64,000 nucleotides of DNA from NCBI GenBank assembly GCA_028710415.1, contig JAQTUE010000028.1, positions 1 through 64,000 on the forward strand, read 5' to 3'. The position numbers were made by a program, and so were the translations under genes. This stretch comes from Paludibacter sp. (GTDB lineage: Bacteria; Bacteroidota; Bacteroidia; Bacteroidales; Paludibacteraceae). The notes under the pieces were generated by a model, which saw nothing but the letters and a program-made list of their open reading frames with translations, searched no databases and had not been told where the DNA came from. Shown piece by piece: positions 44,839 to 53,719 of the stretch (its first letter is position 1; each line of letters begins with the position of its first letter).

Positions 44839-45747
44839 TTGATCAAGTCTATCAAACTCTATACCGCCATTGTACTTGCAATGGTATTCTGGTCATTCTC
44901 GTTCATATGGACCAGGGTGGCTATTCATTCGTTTCAACCCATGACATTGATCACCCTGCGCCTGGTGATTGCTGCGATCTTATTATTCATCGTTTCCAAA
45001 TCTACAGGCAAGTTTCAAAAGCTACGCAGGAAGGATTTCAAATGGTTCATTCTTTTGGCCTTCTTTGAGCCTTTCCTGTATTATGTGGGGGAAACGTATG
45101 GATTAACGACTGTAGAGTCAACGCTGGCCGCTGTAATCGTTTCTACAATCCCTTTGTTTGCCCCGGTGCTGGCGTTTATTGTCCTGCGGGAGCGGATCGG
45201 GTGGTTTAATATCCTGGGGATACTCGTTTCCCTGGTGGGTGTATTCTTCGTCATCTACGAACCCAAAGGTGGATTTAATGCCAACCCATGGGGCGTGGCA
45301 CTTATGTTCCTGGCGGTTTTTGCAGCCATTTGCTATGCCACGGTGCTGCGTAAAATCCCTGCCTATTATTCGAATATGAATGTCATTTTCTACCAAAGCC
45401 TGCTGGGGCTGATATTTTTTATTCCTACCTTTTTCCTGACCGATTACCCTACCATCCAATCCATCCAGGTAAGCCGGGAATCGCTTGTAGCATTGTTCAT
45501 GCTGTCGGTATTTGCTTCGGTTATTGCTTTTGTTTTGTTTGCCGGGGCAGTACGCCAGGTAGGAGTGACGCGTACCAATGTCTTTGTAAACCTGATTCCT
45601 GTTTTTACTGCTATACTTTCCTGGTTTATTTTGGATGAAATACTTACGGTAAGTAAATGGGTCGGGATCTCCATTGTGGTCATCGGCTTGTTTGTCAGCC
45701 AAATGGGGAAACTTAAATTCAACAAAGGGGTGGAAGAAATCATCTGA
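44839..45747 (+). CDS. DMT-superfamily exporter (EamA family)
   Basis: A 302-residue protein with about ten hydrophobic segments in two EamA repeats (about 5-140 and 150-290), a likely drug/metabolite or amino-acid exporter. The start is uncertain: 44839 is TTG, the first ATG is at 44881 (inside the first helix, so unlikely), and the upstream repeat array is largely stop-free. It may therefore begin within the repeat. The repeats replace the promoter region normally seen for a gene in this genome. Confidence 0.85.
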   Translation: MIKSIKLYTAIVLAMVFWSFSFIWTRVAIHSFQPMTLITLRLVIAAILLFIVSKSTGKFQKLRRKDFKWFILLAFFEPFLYYVGETYGLTTVESTLAAVIVSTIPLFAPVLAFIVLRERIGWFNILGILVSLVGVFFVIYEPKGGFNANPWGVALMFLAVFAAICYATVLRKIPAYYSNMNVIFYQSLLGLIFFIPTFFLTDYPTIQSIQVSRESLVALFMLSVFASVIAFVLFAGAVRQVGVTRTNVFVNLIPVFTAILSWFILDEILTVSKWVGISIVVIGLFVSQMGKLKFNKGVEEII

Positions 45748-45748
45748 A

Positions 45749-45795
45749 AGTTTGAGGTTTGAGGTTTGAAGTTTGAGGTTTGAAGTTTGAAGTTA
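45749..45795. repeat. GTTTGAG/GTTTGAA heptamer array
   Basis: Seven head-to-tail 7-bp units directly after the exporter gene. The complementary unit occurs at 18166-18212 and a relative at 59650-59760. Confidence 0.85.
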
Positions 45796-46525
45796 GGGCT
45801 CAGTAGAGATCAGATTATGAGTATGATTAAAGATTCATTTTCTCTAATGTTATGTGTTGATTGACTTATTCAATGCCTTACTCTGCTTTCCTGATACCTC
45901 CATCCATCCATTTCTATATTTATTTTTACTTCCCGAACCAGTCAAGCCGGATAAACCATTTTCCGCCTTTTACTGTTTGTTTTATGGCTATTTGTCTAAC
46001 AATGAAGTAATCAATGATAAACAGAATCCTTCTTCTTTCCTGTAAGCATTCATTTTATTGCTTTTTGTTTGGGTTTAAATTGGGTAAATATTTCCATCAT
46101 AGCGCCATGATGTTTTAGTTATCCCTTAGATGTATCTTAGATATCCCTTAGATATCCCATAGATATCCCATATCATTATTGGGTTAGTATATCTATATCA
46201 TATCTAAATAACAAATAAGTATTAATTGACATAATAGTAAAACCTGATAGAGAATAGTAACCAAAAAAATGAATTGCCTGTTGGATGCAGAAAATAAGTA
46301 ACATAGCAATTGATTGAAATAATCCGATTTTTGACGGGTATATATCCACTGGTTTTGGAAGGAAGGCAAGTTGTTATGAAGCAAGTTATTTGAACTGTTT
46401 CGGGCAAGCTTTTATGAAAGAATGAGTAAAATATTTAGGGAATGAACCAACTAGTTTTTCAGGGTATTTTTCTGAAAACATGAAGATTAATTTGGACGTG
46501 AAAAAAACGGTAATTGTGGCAAACA
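45796..46525. other. Intergenic region with an ATCCCTTAGAT repeat
   Basis: No gene is supported here. The short open frames have no signal, family motif or promoter. A tandem repeat of about 11-12 bp (ATCCCTTAGAT / ATCCCATAGAT) lies at 46121-46175. The rest is ordinary AT-rich sequence. Confidence 0.5.
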
Positions 46526-46557
46526 AAAAAGACCGATTCTCACGAACCGGTCTTTTT
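46526..46557 (-). terminator. Terminator of the DUF6515 gene
   Basis: AAAAAGACCG pairs with CGGTCTTTTT, with an inner TTC/GAA extension around TCAC. It lies 74 bases after the minus-strand stop. Confidence 0.8.
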
Positions 46558-46630
46558 CAATTAAATTAAACCTAAAATTACGAAAAATAAACCTCATGTC
46601 ACAGACACCAGATTGTGCTTTTGTACATGC

Positions 46631-47410
46631 TTACTGATTCCCCATGTCGTTTTCAGGCTCGGGGTCTTCATTCGCAGAGGTGCCGGTTGGAGTAGCATTG
46701 TTAGCGTTGTTTTTGATCACCCGGTACCAGATTACATTATCACGCATCACTGCTTTATATTGCACGCCATTTAAGGTGAAATAGGTTTGGCCATCAATCA
46801 TTACCTTTTCGTAACCGTCGGGGATACTATCTACTTCCGCACCTATAGGGGGTTGAACTACTTCATACTGACCATCCGCAGGGATGTAGTATGTACCAAA
46901 GTAGTAATAATACTGTTTTCCTTCCAGGGTGAACTGGAGTGATCCTTTTGGAAGTGCCTTCACTTTCACGCCGATTGGTGCCGGTACTACCTTGTATTTG
47001 TCTTTTTCCTTTTTAAAATAAATTCCATCGCTATCGTAGTAATTGTACCCATCGAGGTAAAATCGCAGGGTGTAAGGTGGTATATCCCAATAATAGTCGC
47101 CCCAGAAAGGAAAATACGAATACCTCCATCCGGGAAAACCTCCATAGAAATGTAATCCTCTTCCCCAATGGTACCTTGGGCCTACAAACCCACCGTGGAA
47201 TCGGAAATTATTAACATGACCGAAACCTGAACCCATGTGGTTAAAGCCACCCCGGCTAATCCCCATACGTCCGGAACCACCATGTCGTTGAGCATCTGCA
47301 TTGAGTGGCATCGACAATCCTAAGGCTATTGCAAGGACCAGTGCAAAAGTTAGCTTAGGAAGATGAATAAACGATGCCAATTGCTTCGAAATTAAATTGA
47401 ACCGTTTCAT
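46631..47410 (-). CDS. DUF6515-family exported protein
   Basis: A 259-residue protein with a long signal peptide (about 1-40, NADAQ). A Gly/His/Phe/Arg-rich low-complexity segment follows (about 41-100). Then come repeated modules of the form YYYYFGTYYIPADGQYEVVQPPIGAEVDSIPDGYEKV, the hallmark of DUF6515. Its role is unknown, presumably in the envelope. The gene is transcribed away from the MscS gene and shares a 220-bp divergent region with it. Confidence 0.78.
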   Translation of the reverse strand: MKRFNLISKQLASFIHLPKLTFALVLAIALGLSMPLNADAQRHGGSGRMGISRGGFNHMGSGFGHVNNFRFHGGFVGPRYHWGRGLHFYGGFPGWRYSYFPFWGDYYWDIPPYTLRFYLDGYNYYDSDGIYFKKEKDKYKVVPAPIGVKVKALPKGSLQFTLEGKQYYYYFGTYYIPADGQYEVVQPPIGAEVDSIPDGYEKVMIDGQTYFTLNGVQYKAVMRDNVIWYRVIKNNANNATPTGTSANEDPEPENDMGNQ

Positions 47411-47598
47411 AATCGTTGAATTTTAATACTGTGACTTTGACTGTTGAAATCAGAAATCGTTTACTTCATTTGCAACAAATTAAATGCCAAAACACTCGAT
47501 TTAACTTCATTTATTACAAGCCATTTATATTGTTATGCCCTTGGTAATAATGATTTACAATAATTAATAACTTTTTATTCTGTTCAGTGTTTATTGAT

Positions 47599-47606
47599 TA
47601 TATTTG
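47599..47606 (+). promoter_or_regulatory. -7 box of the MscS gene
   Basis: TATATTTG, 25 bases before the ATG at 47631. An in-frame TTG at 47604 lies in this box and is not a plausible start. Confidence 0.65.
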
Positions 47607-47630
47607 TACATCCTAAAAAACGTATTTTTC

Positions 47631-50051
47631 ATGAAACGAATATTCCTATTTTACATCCTGCTGGTTATGGGGTTAGCACTTATGGCTCAAACAATCCAAT
47701 TGCCTGCAAAAGTTGCCGGTAAGGAACAGGCAGCAAGCCCTGATACTTCGAAAATTAAAGCAGGAGAAACTAAGCGGGTACATAAAAAGATGATCTTGGC
47801 CCTGGATACCCTTACTTTAAGCGATTATACACTGAGCCTGGAAAGGGTGAATGATAACCTGAATACGATCGGCGATAGTGCCAAGTTGGGTATTGAAGTA
47901 ACCAAAATTGCACACCGGATTGATTTTTTGACCAACGATGTAAAGCTTATACGGCAAAATTTCAGGGGCAGAACCTCGGTAATCCATCTGAAAAACCAAT
48001 ATCTCTATCAAAGCTTTACGGCTACCCTGGATGATGAAACCGACCGGATACAGGCAAAACTTGACAAACTGTACCACCGGGTGTACCATGCAAAAAGCCA
48101 TCTGAAAAATGTATTGAACGATTCAATCTTTCGCAAGTTATATGCCAATAAAGAACTCCGGACTACTTTTGATGATAAGTTGATCCGGCTTGAATGGAAA
48201 TGGAATCGCACGGACAGTGTGACCAAGGCGAACCTGGATACTCTGAATGCTCTGAAAGTAAGGCTTTCGGATAATTCATTGGTTTTATCGAATATGCTTA
48301 ATTTCATGGATAAAAGGTTGGATAAAACTGTTCCACGTTTGTTTGGAAAAGAGGTAAGCTTTATCTGGCAAAAGGATTCGGTGGAGGCTCCCACTAAACA
48401 ATCCTCCAAAAATGCAGTAAGTATCTTTAGAAGTGAAGAAAACGCGATTGGATTTTACTTTATTCAGACTTCCGGGGGACGGTTGACGGTATTAATAATG
48501 GCCATCATATTGTTTTTATGGTTATTCCTGAAAAGAAAAATGTTGAAGAAAATCAGGTTAGAAGAAGATTCTTTCAGTTATCTGAATCTAAAATACATGA
48601 ACCATCACCCCATCATATCGGTATTCGTTGTATTGTTATGCCTGATGCCATTCTTTGATGCTTATGCACCTACTTCGTATATTTCTATTGAATTTGTTTT
48701 ATTGATACTGGCATCCAGTGTGATTCTGCTTAAAAAAGGTGAAGGAACTTTCCTGTTTAACTGGATTGGTTTGGGAGTAATGCTGGTAATAAATGTGCTG
48801 ACTTATTTATTGGTTGATCCTACTTTTATTGGAAGGGTGTTTCAACTTGCAATACACGGGGGCCTTTTAATGCTGATTACATTCTTCTACAAATCGTTAC
48901 GCAAAGAGATGCCCAACTATAAATTTATAAAAACAGCTGCCCTGACAGGGATAGTATTAAGCAGTCTGGGTATTCTGTTTAATATTTTCGGACGCTTCTC
49001 ATTATCAGGGATAGTGGGAATTGCCGGAGTGTTTGCCATCATGCAGGCAATAATATTGATGGTATTTGTTGAAATTGTGATTGAAATCATACTCATCCAA
49101 TTACAAAGCAGCAGGCTTAAAAAAGGAGTTACAAAACCTTTTGACAGAACTTTTATAGAGGATAAAATTAAAATGCCATTAATGCTTATAGCCCTGATTA
49201 TCTGGACAATCATGCTGGCCTCAAATTTAAACATTTACCGTAACCTGAGTAAAGAAGTGGTAGATGCACTCACTATTACCCGGACCATAGGCAGCATTTC
49301 TTTCCAGATGCTCAGTGTAATACTTTTTTTTGTAATCATTTGGTTTGCCCATATCCTTCAACGCTTGTTGAGCTTTTTGTTTGGAGAGACAGGTGTGGAC
49401 TTGGAGGATGCAACAGCAGCTACCAAGGGTCAACATTCCAGACTCCTAATCACACGCTTACTGGTTTTGATTGGAGGTTATTTGCTGGCCATTGCTGCTT
49501 CGGGATTACCGATAGACAAACTGACCTTCCTGCTTGGTGCGTTGGGTGTAGGTATTGGTATGGGACTGCAAAATATCGTCAACAACTTTGTATCGGGCAT
49601 TATCCTGATCTTTGATGGTTCATTGCAGATAGGCGACGAGATCGAAGTGAGCGGACAGGCAGGAAAAGTCAAGGAAATAGGGTTGCGGGCCAGTACGTTG
49701 AGTACCCCGGATGGTGCCGAAGTGATTATTCCGAACGGGAATATCCTGTCCCAAAACATTGTGAACTGGACGTTCAGCAATGATGAAAAACGTATTATGA
49801 TCTCATTCTCGCTCACAGGGCAGGAGTTGGACGCCAATGTGATCAATGAGGTAATTAATGACACTATTAAAAACATCGAGCATGTAATGTCCAACAGAAT
49901 GCCAGTGATCTTATATACCAAGGTAACCCAGGATTCCTGCATGATTACGGTTCGCTTCTGGAGCAAGATCAGCCATGCCGACCAGGTGAAGAGCGAAGCC
50001 ATGCAATTGCTCAATGCTGCGTTTCGTACAAAGAAAATAGGATTTGAGTAA
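47631..50051 (+). CDS. Large MscS-family mechanosensitive channel
   Basis: An 806-residue protein with a signal peptide (about 1-22), a helical periplasmic domain to about residue 280, then some ten or eleven membrane segments. The pore helix and MscS beta domain are LTFLLGALGVGIGMGLQNIVNNFVSGIILIFDGSLQIGDEI and GLRASTLSTPDGAEVIIPNGNILSQ. It would relieve turgor on osmotic downshock. It is of the long MscK/YbiO-like class rather than the short MscS. The start is set at 47631 because the upstream TTG overlaps the promoter. It is monocistronic. Confidence 0.9.
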   Translation: MKRIFLFYILLVMGLALMAQTIQLPAKVAGKEQAASPDTSKIKAGETKRVHKKMILALDTLTLSDYTLSLERVNDNLNTIGDSAKLGIEVTKIAHRIDFLTNDVKLIRQNFRGRTSVIHLKNQYLYQSFTATLDDETDRIQAKLDKLYHRVYHAKSHLKNVLNDSIFRKLYANKELRTTFDDKLIRLEWKWNRTDSVTKANLDTLNALKVRLSDNSLVLSNMLNFMDKRLDKTVPRLFGKEVSFIWQKDSVEAPTKQSSKNAVSIFRSEENAIGFYFIQTSGGRLTVLIMAIILFLWLFLKRKMLKKIRLEEDSFSYLNLKYMNHHPIISVFVVLLCLMPFFDAYAPTSYISIEFVLLILASSVILLKKGEGTFLFNWIGLGVMLVINVLTYLLVDPTFIGRVFQLAIHGGLLMLITFFYKSLRKEMPNYKFIKTAALTGIVLSSLGILFNIFGRFSLSGIVGIAGVFAIMQAIILMVFVEIVIEIILIQLQSSRLKKGVTKPFDRTFIEDKIKMPLMLIALIIWTIMLASNLNIYRNLSKEVVDALTITRTIGSISFQMLSVILFFVIIWFAHILQRLLSFLFGETGVDLEDATAATKGQHSRLLITRLLVLIGGYLLAIAASGLPIDKLTFLLGALGVGIGMGLQNIVNNFVSGIILIFDGSLQIGDEIEVSGQAGKVKEIGLRASTLSTPDGAEVIIPNGNILSQNIVNWTFSNDEKRIMISFSLTGQELDANVINEVINDTIKNIEHVMSNRMPVILYTKVTQDSCMITVRFWSKISHADQVKSEAMQLLNAAFRTKKIGFE

Positions 50052-50443
50052 CCTAACCTGCACAAGCCAGAATTAAGAATAGAATTAAGAATGGAACGCT
50101 GATTAACGCTGATTTGGCGGATTAAAAACGGATATGAAAAATACTTTGTATTTTGATTTTAAACCAACCTTGGATAAGTCCGAATGAAAGAGTTAGTAAT
50201 AAATTATGCAATATTGTGCCAAAAAATACACGAATTTGAGAGATAAGTTACTAACCCGGACAAACAAAATTTAGAATGGAATGCTGAAAATTGAATTTGA
50301 ATAACCTAGCAAAAAAACTCAATTAAAATTAGAACGCGGATTCAAAATGATTAGGCGGATGGAACATTCCGATTATGCGGAATGAAAACGGATAAGAAAA
50401 TACTTCGTATTTTGATTTAAAATTTAAGATAAAGAATTTACAA
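50052..50443. repeat. Intergenic direct repeats with AAAATAC-TTy-GTATTTT palindrome
   Basis: Two imperfect copies of a 47-bp sequence lie at 50117-50163 and 50377-50423. Each contains the palindrome AAAATACTTyGTATTTT (50138-50154, 50397-50413), preceded by GCGGA and AAACGGATA. A further hairpin CATTCCG-ATTATG-CGGAATG lies at 50365-50384. No coding sequence is seen. Confidence 0.75.
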
Positions 50444-50474
50444 CAACGGCTTCACCTGAATAATGAAGCCGTTG
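50444..50474 (-). terminator. Terminator of the pRiA4b ORF-3-like gene
   Basis: An 11-bp perfect stem (CAACGGCTTCA / TGAAGCCGTTG) with a 9-base loop, directly after the minus-strand stop codon. Confidence 0.85.
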
Positions 50475-50480
50475 CAATAA

Positions 50481-51044
50481 TCAGATTTCAGAAAGAATTT
50501 CATTTACATAATCCAGATCAAATGCCTCGGGATGGAACCTGTCCTTAACGTCTTCAATGCCTATCCATTCTTTAATTTCGTTATATTCTTTATGTTTCGG
50601 GTCTTTTAATATTCCTTTCATTCGTTCATAACCCGATGGTCCTCCACAGTCTTCGGGAGGGCAAGCTCCTTTACCAGCCAGGCAAAATGCTTTCAATGCT
50701 TTGTCGGGAAGTATGGATTCTAATAGGATGCTATGTACCCAGTCATCACCAAAATCGTAGATATAAGTAAATTTTTGGTTCTCAGCGTTGAAAATAGAAG
50801 ACAATTTAGTTTTCGAAGCATTCAAAGCAGGTTTTTCCCAATCATCGTTGGAAGGAATGGCAATCACCGGTTCAGAACCATATCCCGTGGGTGAAAACTG
50901 AAAGAGGTGATAATTCCCCCACCCAAATGATTCCTGGATGACCCTGTGGAATTGTTCGAAGGTAAAGCTTTCAGGAACAATGACTTTTCTCCAAACCGGT
51001 GGATTCTGAACATTCTTAAGCTGAATTTTAAATTGAAATGCCAT
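50481..51044 (-). CDS. Plasmid pRiA4b ORF-3-like family protein
   Basis: A 187-residue protein. FQFKIQLKNVQNPPVWRKVIVPESFTFEQFHRVIQESFGW is the characteristic N-terminus. YIYDFGDDWVHSILLE and the Cys-containing GKGACPPEDCGGPSGYERM are the other conserved blocks. The start at 51044 is chosen because the family begins here; an in-frame ATG at 51266 would add 74 unrelated residues and cross the promoter. A -7 box TATTTTTG is at 51102-51095. Biochemical function is unknown; relatives occur on plasmids and mobile elements. Confidence 0.88.
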   Translation of the reverse strand: MAFQFKIQLKNVQNPPVWRKVIVPESFTFEQFHRVIQESFGWGNYHLFQFSPTGYGSEPVIAIPSNDDWEKPALNASKTKLSSIFNAENQKFTYIYDFGDDWVHSILLESILPDKALKAFCLAGKGACPPEDCGGPSGYERMKGILKDPKHKEYNEIKEWIGIEDVKDRFHPEAFDLDYVNEILSEI

Positions 51045-51482
51045 ACTGTTACTTTTAAGTTGGTAAAATTCTGGTTTGTTGAATATATCAGTCGCAAAAA
51101 TAATTAAATTATTGGTAAATAAAAGTGTAGGGCTATTTTTATGCACTTTGTTTAACGCCGCACATAAATATCCAAAAGTTATCCGGGACTTAAGTCTCAC
51201 AAAATCTAACCTTAGGCTCCCTGTAGGAAGGAACTGAATATATGATGATTTCACTTTTCGAAGCAAACTTTAAATAGAATTCCAAGAAAGTGGATTTGTA
51301 ATATCCGCAAGACAGAATACGAAATTCGCCAGTATTTAAATATTCTGTTTTAATCATTTTGAATTTTATATTACTTAATAATAGCTCAATTCCCTGGCCT
51401 TTCGGTCAAGTAAATGCTGATGTCCAGAAAAAGACAAACGTTACTTTTTAGCTGTTTGAATGTTAGTGAATTAAAATCAGCT
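51045..51482. other. Divergent intergenic region
   Basis: It holds the minus-strand promoter of the pRiA4b-like gene (-7 box 51102-51095) and otherwise no recognised element. Confidence 0.45.
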
Positions 51483-51611
51483 ATGTCTAAAAAAAATAAA
51501 TTAATTAAAATTTGGTTGTTAAATTTATTATTGTTAATTTTGCCGACTCAATTCTTACAGGCTATAAATATACAGGGTTTAAATGTTTCAGTATGTCTGT
51601 TTTTGATGTAG
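51483..51611 (+). CDS. Possible 42-residue membrane or signal-bearing peptide
   Basis: A short ORF with a Lys-rich start (MSKKNKLIKIW), a Leu-rich hydrophobic core and a QFLQA-like cleavage site, then about 16 further residues. It could be a small exported peptide of the neighbouring secretion island or a chance ORF. No promoter or family is recognised. Confidence 0.3.
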   Translation: MSKKNKLIKIWLLNLLLLILPTQFLQAINIQGLNVSVCLFLM

Positions 51612-51716
51612 TTTGTTTTCAAAATAATTATTGTGCTGTTAATTTGATTTAAGAATCAGTTTTTTTATGTGAAAATACTTATTATCTGTTTTATATACTA
51701 ATCTAAATTACAACTT

Positions 51717-52088
51717 ATGAATTTTCTTCAAAATGTCAATCGTATTGAAAGGCTGCATACACTCATTCTGCAAAAGAAAACCGGCAATCCCAAAGAGTTA
51801 GCCGAACGATTGGGAATCAGCCGGGCCAGCCTGTATATCCTGATTGATGAATTTAACTCCCTGAATCTACCGGTATCCTATTCCCGCAAGTTAGAAACCT
51901 TTTATTATGAACGGGAAGTAAAATTAACCCTTTCATTTAAGGTGGAACTGATAGACAATCCAGATGAATTAATAAAAATTAACGGTGGAAGTTCCAATTA
52001 TATCTTTCCGTCTAAATCCTTAGACGGAGTGAATCTATCTTTGTATCCGTATTTCGCGAATACAAAGAGTCATATCACAGGCTTCTAA
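51717..52088 (+). CDS. HTH-domain regulator of the peptide island
   Basis: A 123-residue protein with an N-terminal winged-helix/HTH_11-type domain (about 8-55: RIERLHTLILQKKTGNPKELAERLGISRASLYILIDEFN). The C-terminal half has no recognised fold. Its last 40 codons lie in the DNA segment duplicated at 53561, and they contain the promoter and palindromic operator of the next peptide gene. It is the natural candidate to bind that palindrome; this is inference. Confidence 0.75.
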   Translation: MNFLQNVNRIERLHTLILQKKTGNPKELAERLGISRASLYILIDEFNSLNLPVSYSRKLETFYYEREVKLTLSFKVELIDNPDELIKINGGSSNYIFPSKSLDGVNLSLYPYFANTKSHITGF

Positions 52089-52206
52089 GATGTGGTAAAA
52101 AAAAAGTATAAAATTTAATTCATTAAACAAAATGAAAAATTTAAATTTAAACAAGTATGGTGTTCAGGAAATAAATGCTGGAGAAATTGCAAAAGTCGAT
52201 GGCGGA
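51970..52206 (+). repeat. Duplicated promoter/leader cassette, copy 1
   Basis: About 235 bp that is over 90% identical by eye to 53561-53794. It spans the 3' end of the HTH gene, an operator-like palindrome, a promoter, a hairpin and the GG-leader coding sequence of peptide 1. Identity ends at the double-glycine codons. Confidence 0.93.
52008..52043 (+). promoter_or_regulatory. Palindromic operator and promoter of peptide 1
   Basis: The perfect palindrome CCGTCTAA-ATCC-TTAGACGG (52008-52027) ends 8 bases before the -7 box TATCTTTG (52036-52043), so it covers the -33 region. A second dyad, CTTTGTAT / ATACAAAG (52039-52067), overlaps the start site and 5' UTR. Confidence 0.75.
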
Positions 52207-52293
52207 AGTCTCTCAATTGTTGTTGCAGAAGGATTTCTTGATGGTGTATCTGGAAATGAACATCTTTGGTTATTTGGGATAAAACTTTTCTAA
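52132..52293 (+). CDS. Double-glycine precursor peptide 1
   Basis: A 53-residue peptide. The leader MKNLNLNKYGVQEINAGEIAK-VDGG has the hydrophobic pattern of GG leaders (L4, V11, I14, I19) and ends in Gly24-Gly25. The predicted mature peptide is 28 residues, starting SLSIVVAEG and ending LFGIKLF, with no Cys. Its leader is nearly identical to that of peptide 2. It would be cleaved and exported by the C39-ABC transporter at 55988. An 11-bp hairpin follows the stop codon. Confidence 0.78.
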   Translation: MKNLNLNKYGVQEINAGEIAKVDGGSLSIVVAEGFLDGVSGNEHLWLFGIKLF

Positions 52294-52301
52294 AAGGAAC
52301 T

Positions 52302-52331
52302 GAGTAGGGAGCACCTAAATGCTTCCTACTC
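52302..52331 (+). terminator. Hairpin after peptide 1
   Basis: GAGTAGGGAGC pairs with GCTTCCTACTC (11 bp with one G-U) around an 8-base loop. No U run follows, so it may be a weak terminator or stabiliser before the next gene. Confidence 0.6.
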
Positions 52332-52348
52332 AAATATAAATATTTATT

Positions 52349-53458
52349 ATGACGGATAACTCAATAAAATTTTATTTTATATTGCTTTTTATACTATCAA
52401 ATCAATTTGTATTCTCACAATTAAAAGTCATTGATAGTACTAACGGAGAGCCTATTGCTTTTGCTCATTTTATTGTTGAAGAAGGTAAACTCGGTACAAG
52501 CTCAGATATTAATGGAATTGTTTCAATGACTGAAATTGAAAAAAAAATTAAAGATCCAACAAGTAAAGTTACGATTCAGCACATTGCATACGATAATTTT
52601 GAAATAAGTTTTCAAGAGTTGAAAATGTTGTCAACCATTTACCTAAAAGAACGAAATATCAAACTTCAGGAACTTATAATAACTCCAAGTAGAAAGTGTG
52701 ATTATATCGTGTTTAAAGGATATTTTAGAAGTTATCAATTAGAAAATGGAGTTCCTAAGTATTTTACAGATGGGATTGTAGAGTATTATGTTCCACAAAA
52801 AGGTAATAATTTTAAATTTAGAATACTTGAATATAGAAGTTTTCGTAATCAAGTTTTAATAGATCAACTTATAAAACGAAAGACAACAATTGTTATGAAG
52901 TTGGCAGGAGTGCCATATATAGAATCAGGTGCTTTAATTGATGACTTAAATAAAAAGTTTACATATAAAGATATAATTGATGGAAGAGAGATACAAAAGA
53001 ACAAATTTAAAGTTGGATATGTAAAACTTAACGCTAAAAAAGGAATTGTACAAATTAGTATTGATAGAATAATGCCTAAAATAGAAGAAATACACTCTAT
53101 TTTTGGATATACATCCAGGATACGGAATATTGAAATTACTGAAAATTATATTTCGAACAATATTCTTGAAATAACAAAAGATAAATTGGAAAGCAGAAAA
53201 GAATATCGAAAAATATTTTTTAAACATAAGAAAGACCTATCCGAAATAGAAATTGATGGTATCCATGAATTTTATGTTATGGAAAAAAGATATATTAATA
53301 AAGAAGATATTAAAGGAATAAAATTGACATCCGACACGAGTTTAAAAGAGTCACATTCATATTCCTATGAATACTGGAATGATTTAGGCAAATTTAAAAT
53401 ACCATTATTAAGTAAACAAATTGAAAACGAATTAGGCAAAATGTTAATTATGTATTGA
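52349..53458 (+). CDS. Exported protein with carboxypeptidase-like beta domain
   Basis: A 369-residue protein with a signal peptide (about 1-23, FVFSQ). An N-terminal carboxypeptidase-regulatory-like domain follows (about 25-105: LKVIDSTNGEPIAFAHFIVEEGKLGTSSDINGIVSM, ending KLQELIITPS). This domain is common at the start of TonB receptors, but no plug or barrel follows. The rest is Lys/Ile-rich and not recognised. It lies between the two duplicated peptide cassettes and may be a surface or immunity component. The AT-rich composition fits the rest of the island. Confidence 0.65.
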   Translation: MTDNSIKFYFILLFILSNQFVFSQLKVIDSTNGEPIAFAHFIVEEGKLGTSSDINGIVSMTEIEKKIKDPTSKVTIQHIAYDNFEISFQELKMLSTIYLKERNIKLQELIITPSRKCDYIVFKGYFRSYQLENGVPKYFTDGIVEYYVPQKGNNFKFRILEYRSFRNQVLIDQLIKRKTTIVMKLAGVPYIESGALIDDLNKKFTYKDIIDGREIQKNKFKVGYVKLNAKKGIVQISIDRIMPKIEEIHSIFGYTSRIRNIEITENYISNNILEITKDKLESRKEYRKIFFKHKKDLSEIEIDGIHEFYVMEKRYINKEDIKGIKLTSDTSLKESHSYSYEYWNDLGKFKIPLLSKQIENELGKMLIMY

Positions 53459-53560
53459 GAGGAAATAATTTTTCCATTCTGGAATGATCATGCAATGTGA
53501 TGTTTGCTTAATTCAAAAATAAAGTTTTTTGTTTAAAAAATACACGACTAAATAAAATTA

Positions 53561-53677
53561 AATAAAATTAACGGATGAAGTTTCAATTATATCCTTCCGT
53601 CTAAATCCTTAGACGGAGCGAATCTATCTTTGTATCCGTATTTCGCGAATACAAAGAGTCATATCACAGGCTTCTAA
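53561..53677 (+). pseudogene. 3' remnant of the HTH regulator gene
   Basis: This is the part of the duplicated cassette that corresponds to the last 40 codons of the HTH gene. A TGA in the former reading frame (at the GGATGA change) and the missing 5' part show that it is a by-product of duplication kept for its promoter, not a gene. Confidence 0.8.
53597..53632 (+). promoter_or_regulatory. Palindromic operator and promoter of peptide 2
   Basis: The same CCGTCTAA-N4-TTAGACGG palindrome (53597-53616) and TATCTTTG box (53625-53632) as copy 1, with identical spacing. Confidence 0.75.
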
Positions 53678-53719
53678 GATGTGGTAAAAAAAAGTATAAA
53701 ATTTAATTCATTAAACAAA

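Noticed and set aside
46193-46407. Small minus-strand ORFs between the exporter and the DUF6515 gene
   Set aside because: No signal, promoter or family motif; overlapping frames are equally open because the DNA is AT-rich.
47604-47630. TTG start for the MscS channel
   Set aside because: It overlaps the -7 box TATATTTG; the ATG at 47631 begins a proper signal peptide.
50481-51266. 261-residue version of the pRiA4b-like protein
   Set aside because: The extra N-terminus is not family-like and would read across a good promoter at 51102-51095.
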